Source: Globobulimina sp.
Lineage: Eukaryota > Foraminifera > Rotaliida
Length of the DNA stretch: 6,370 nucleotides
Direction of reading: 5' to 3'
NCBI GenBank assembly: GCA_003354225.1
Contig: PIVH01000300.1
Location: 1-6,370, forward strand
In this document: positions 6,059 through 6,370 of the stretch, one piece after another
Layout: every line of letters begins with the position of its first letter
Position numbering within the stretch: the first letter of the stretch is position 1
Notes under the pieces: model-generated
Told to the model about the DNA's origin: nothing
What the model saw: the letters and a program-made list of their open reading frames with translations, nothing else
The model's database searches: none
Translations under genes and position numbers: made by a program

Positions 6059-6129
6059 CTAGAAAGTAAAAAGAGTAAGTAAAGTAAAAAAGTTAAAAAC
6101 GGTGGAGTAGTAATAAATTACCACATTAC
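6059..6129 (-). other. Possible short leader intron or splice acceptor
   Basis: The minus strand has AAG/GTAATG at 6132-6124, resembling a 5' splice site. About 37 bases of mostly pyrimidine follow at 6098-6062 and end in CTAG at 6059, resembling a 3' splice site. Removal would excise 71 bases, including the ATG at 6126, and leave a downstream leader free of ATG. The acceptor alone could also serve cis-splicing from an outside donor or trans-splicing. The evidence is sequence pattern only. Confidence 0.25.
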
Positions 6130-6165
6130 CTTTTGGAAACACCGCTGTTTTGAACAATGGATATT

Positions 6166-6179
6166 TACATCATGATGTA
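6166..6179. repeat. 14-bp perfect palindrome
   Basis: TACATCATGATGTA reads the same on both strands. It is long for chance within a 600-base leader. It could be a dimeric protein binding site or a kissing/dimerisation element in RNA. Its role is unknown. Confidence 0.8.
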
Positions 6180-6229
6180 GTGAAAGATAAGGTTTTCGAC
6201 AATTCTAATTCAAACAATTCTAAAAACAT
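6170..6229 (-). other. Upstream ORF, 19 codons, in the leader
   Basis: ATG at 6229, TGA at 6172-6170. It is the longest of a few short upstream frames; an 8-codon-class frame starts at 6269 and a 9-codon one at 6339. The peptide shows nothing recognisable. If these lie in the transcript they would hinder scanning to gag unless removed by splicing or bypassed. Confidence 0.3.
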
Positions 6230-6358
6230 GGAACTTGGGCAGTGATTATACAAATAACCAAACCGCCATATTAATCCGCAACAAACACCGCCGATAATTT
6301 ACAACGCAGTCAATTTAGGAATAATCTGACAGTTACCATCTCTAATAACAATAATATA

Positions 6359-6366
6359 GTTTTATA
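6359..6366 (-). promoter_or_regulatory. TATA-like box, candidate LTR promoter
   Basis: The minus strand reads TATAAAAC at 6366-6359, a good match to a TATA box, about 590 bases before the gag ATG. If used, transcription would begin roughly 30 bases on, near 6335. The flanks are AT-rich, so a chance match is possible. A weaker TATAAT lies at about 6250-6245. Confidence 0.4.
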
Positions 6367-6370
6367 CTCT

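Larger units (their letters stand above)
1..6370 (-). mobile_element. Partial LTR retrotransposon, Ty3/gypsy-like (leader, gag, 5' part of pol)
   Basis: Two long overlapping minus-strand frames follow the order leader, gag, protease, start of reverse transcriptase, which is the order of Ty3/gypsy and BEL/Pao elements and of retroviruses. Seen directly: a CCHC zinc knuckle near the end of the first frame, a DIGA active-site motif and an IIGRPTL motif about 83 residues apart in the second, and a final stretch resembling the lead-in to a Ty3/gypsy RT. The Ty3/gypsy assignment rests mainly on those last residues. The spacing of the two Gag finger-like motifs recalls BEL/Pao, so the lineage is not certain. 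Both ends lie outside the window, so LTRs, polypurine tract and target-site duplication cannot be seen. Confidence 0.88.
5770..6370 (-). other. Non-coding 5' leader and probable part of the 5' LTR
   Basis: No long frame is present on either strand of these 601 bases. In the element's direction it starts with a TATA-like box, then has several short ATG-started frames, a perfect palindrome, a pyrimidine tract ending in AG, and a group of stem-loops before the gag ATG. From 6123 to 5770 there is not one ATG on the minus strand, while the 247 bases before that have several. The LTR/leader boundary cannot be set because the matching LTR is outside the window and no primer binding site is recognisable. 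Confidence 0.6.

Noticed and set aside
6062-6099. Purine-rich plus-strand tract as a polypurine tract
   Set aside because: It is purine-rich on the wrong strand and at the wrong end for this element, and nothing supports a second, plus-strand element here.
1-6370. CRISPR array, bacterial operon or prophage
   Set aside because: There are no spaced direct repeats, no ribosome-binding-site-led gene clusters and no phage genes; the content is a eukaryotic retroelement.

Overview
The window holds the 5' two-thirds of an LTR-type retrotransposon (or endogenous retrovirus-like element) lying on the minus strand. It reads from right to left and is cut at both ends. The DNA is AT-rich. Both long minus-strand frames are open under the standard code, with no visible intron inside the coding part, so the host is a eukaryote with an AT-rich genome. 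The sequence does not let me name the host group.

Layout in the element's own direction (high to low coordinates): 6370-5770 is a non-coding leader. It has a TATA-like box at the right edge, short upstream ORFs, a 14-bp perfect palindrome, a pyrimidine tract ending in AG, and a cluster of stem-loops. Its last 354 bases contain no ATG. 5769-2359 is a complete gag gene of 1136 codons, large for a Gag. It has a disordered N-terminus, a short predicted helix, two segments that look like related small beta-barrel (Tudor/SH3-like) folds, a Gly/Asn repeat, a capsid-like helical region, a Lys/Tyr repeat array, a two-part zinc-finger region and an acidic Ser-rich tail. From 2519 leftwards to base 1, a second frame is open without a stop. 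It is the pol frame and overlaps gag by 161 bases in the +1 frame. It begins with a Pro/Ser/Thr-rich linker and an aspartic protease with DIGA at the active site. A very long basic spacer of unknown function follows. At the left edge it enters what looks like the start of a Ty3/gypsy-type reverse transcriptase. RT, RNase H, integrase and the 3' LTR would lie beyond base 1.

Gag would assemble the particle and bind element RNA. The protease would mature Gag and Gag-Pol. Pol would be made in smaller amounts through a programmed +1 shift, or another recoding or re-initiation route, in the overlap. The gag and visible pol frames have no disabling mutations, so the copy looks young.

The least ordinary parts are the tandem Tudor/SH3-like segments inside Gag, a YDP-centred motif that occurs both before the protease and again in the PR-RT spacer, the roughly 500-residue spacer itself, and the structured ATG-free leader. 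No second LTR copy, primer binding site, tRNA gene or CRISPR array could be recognised.
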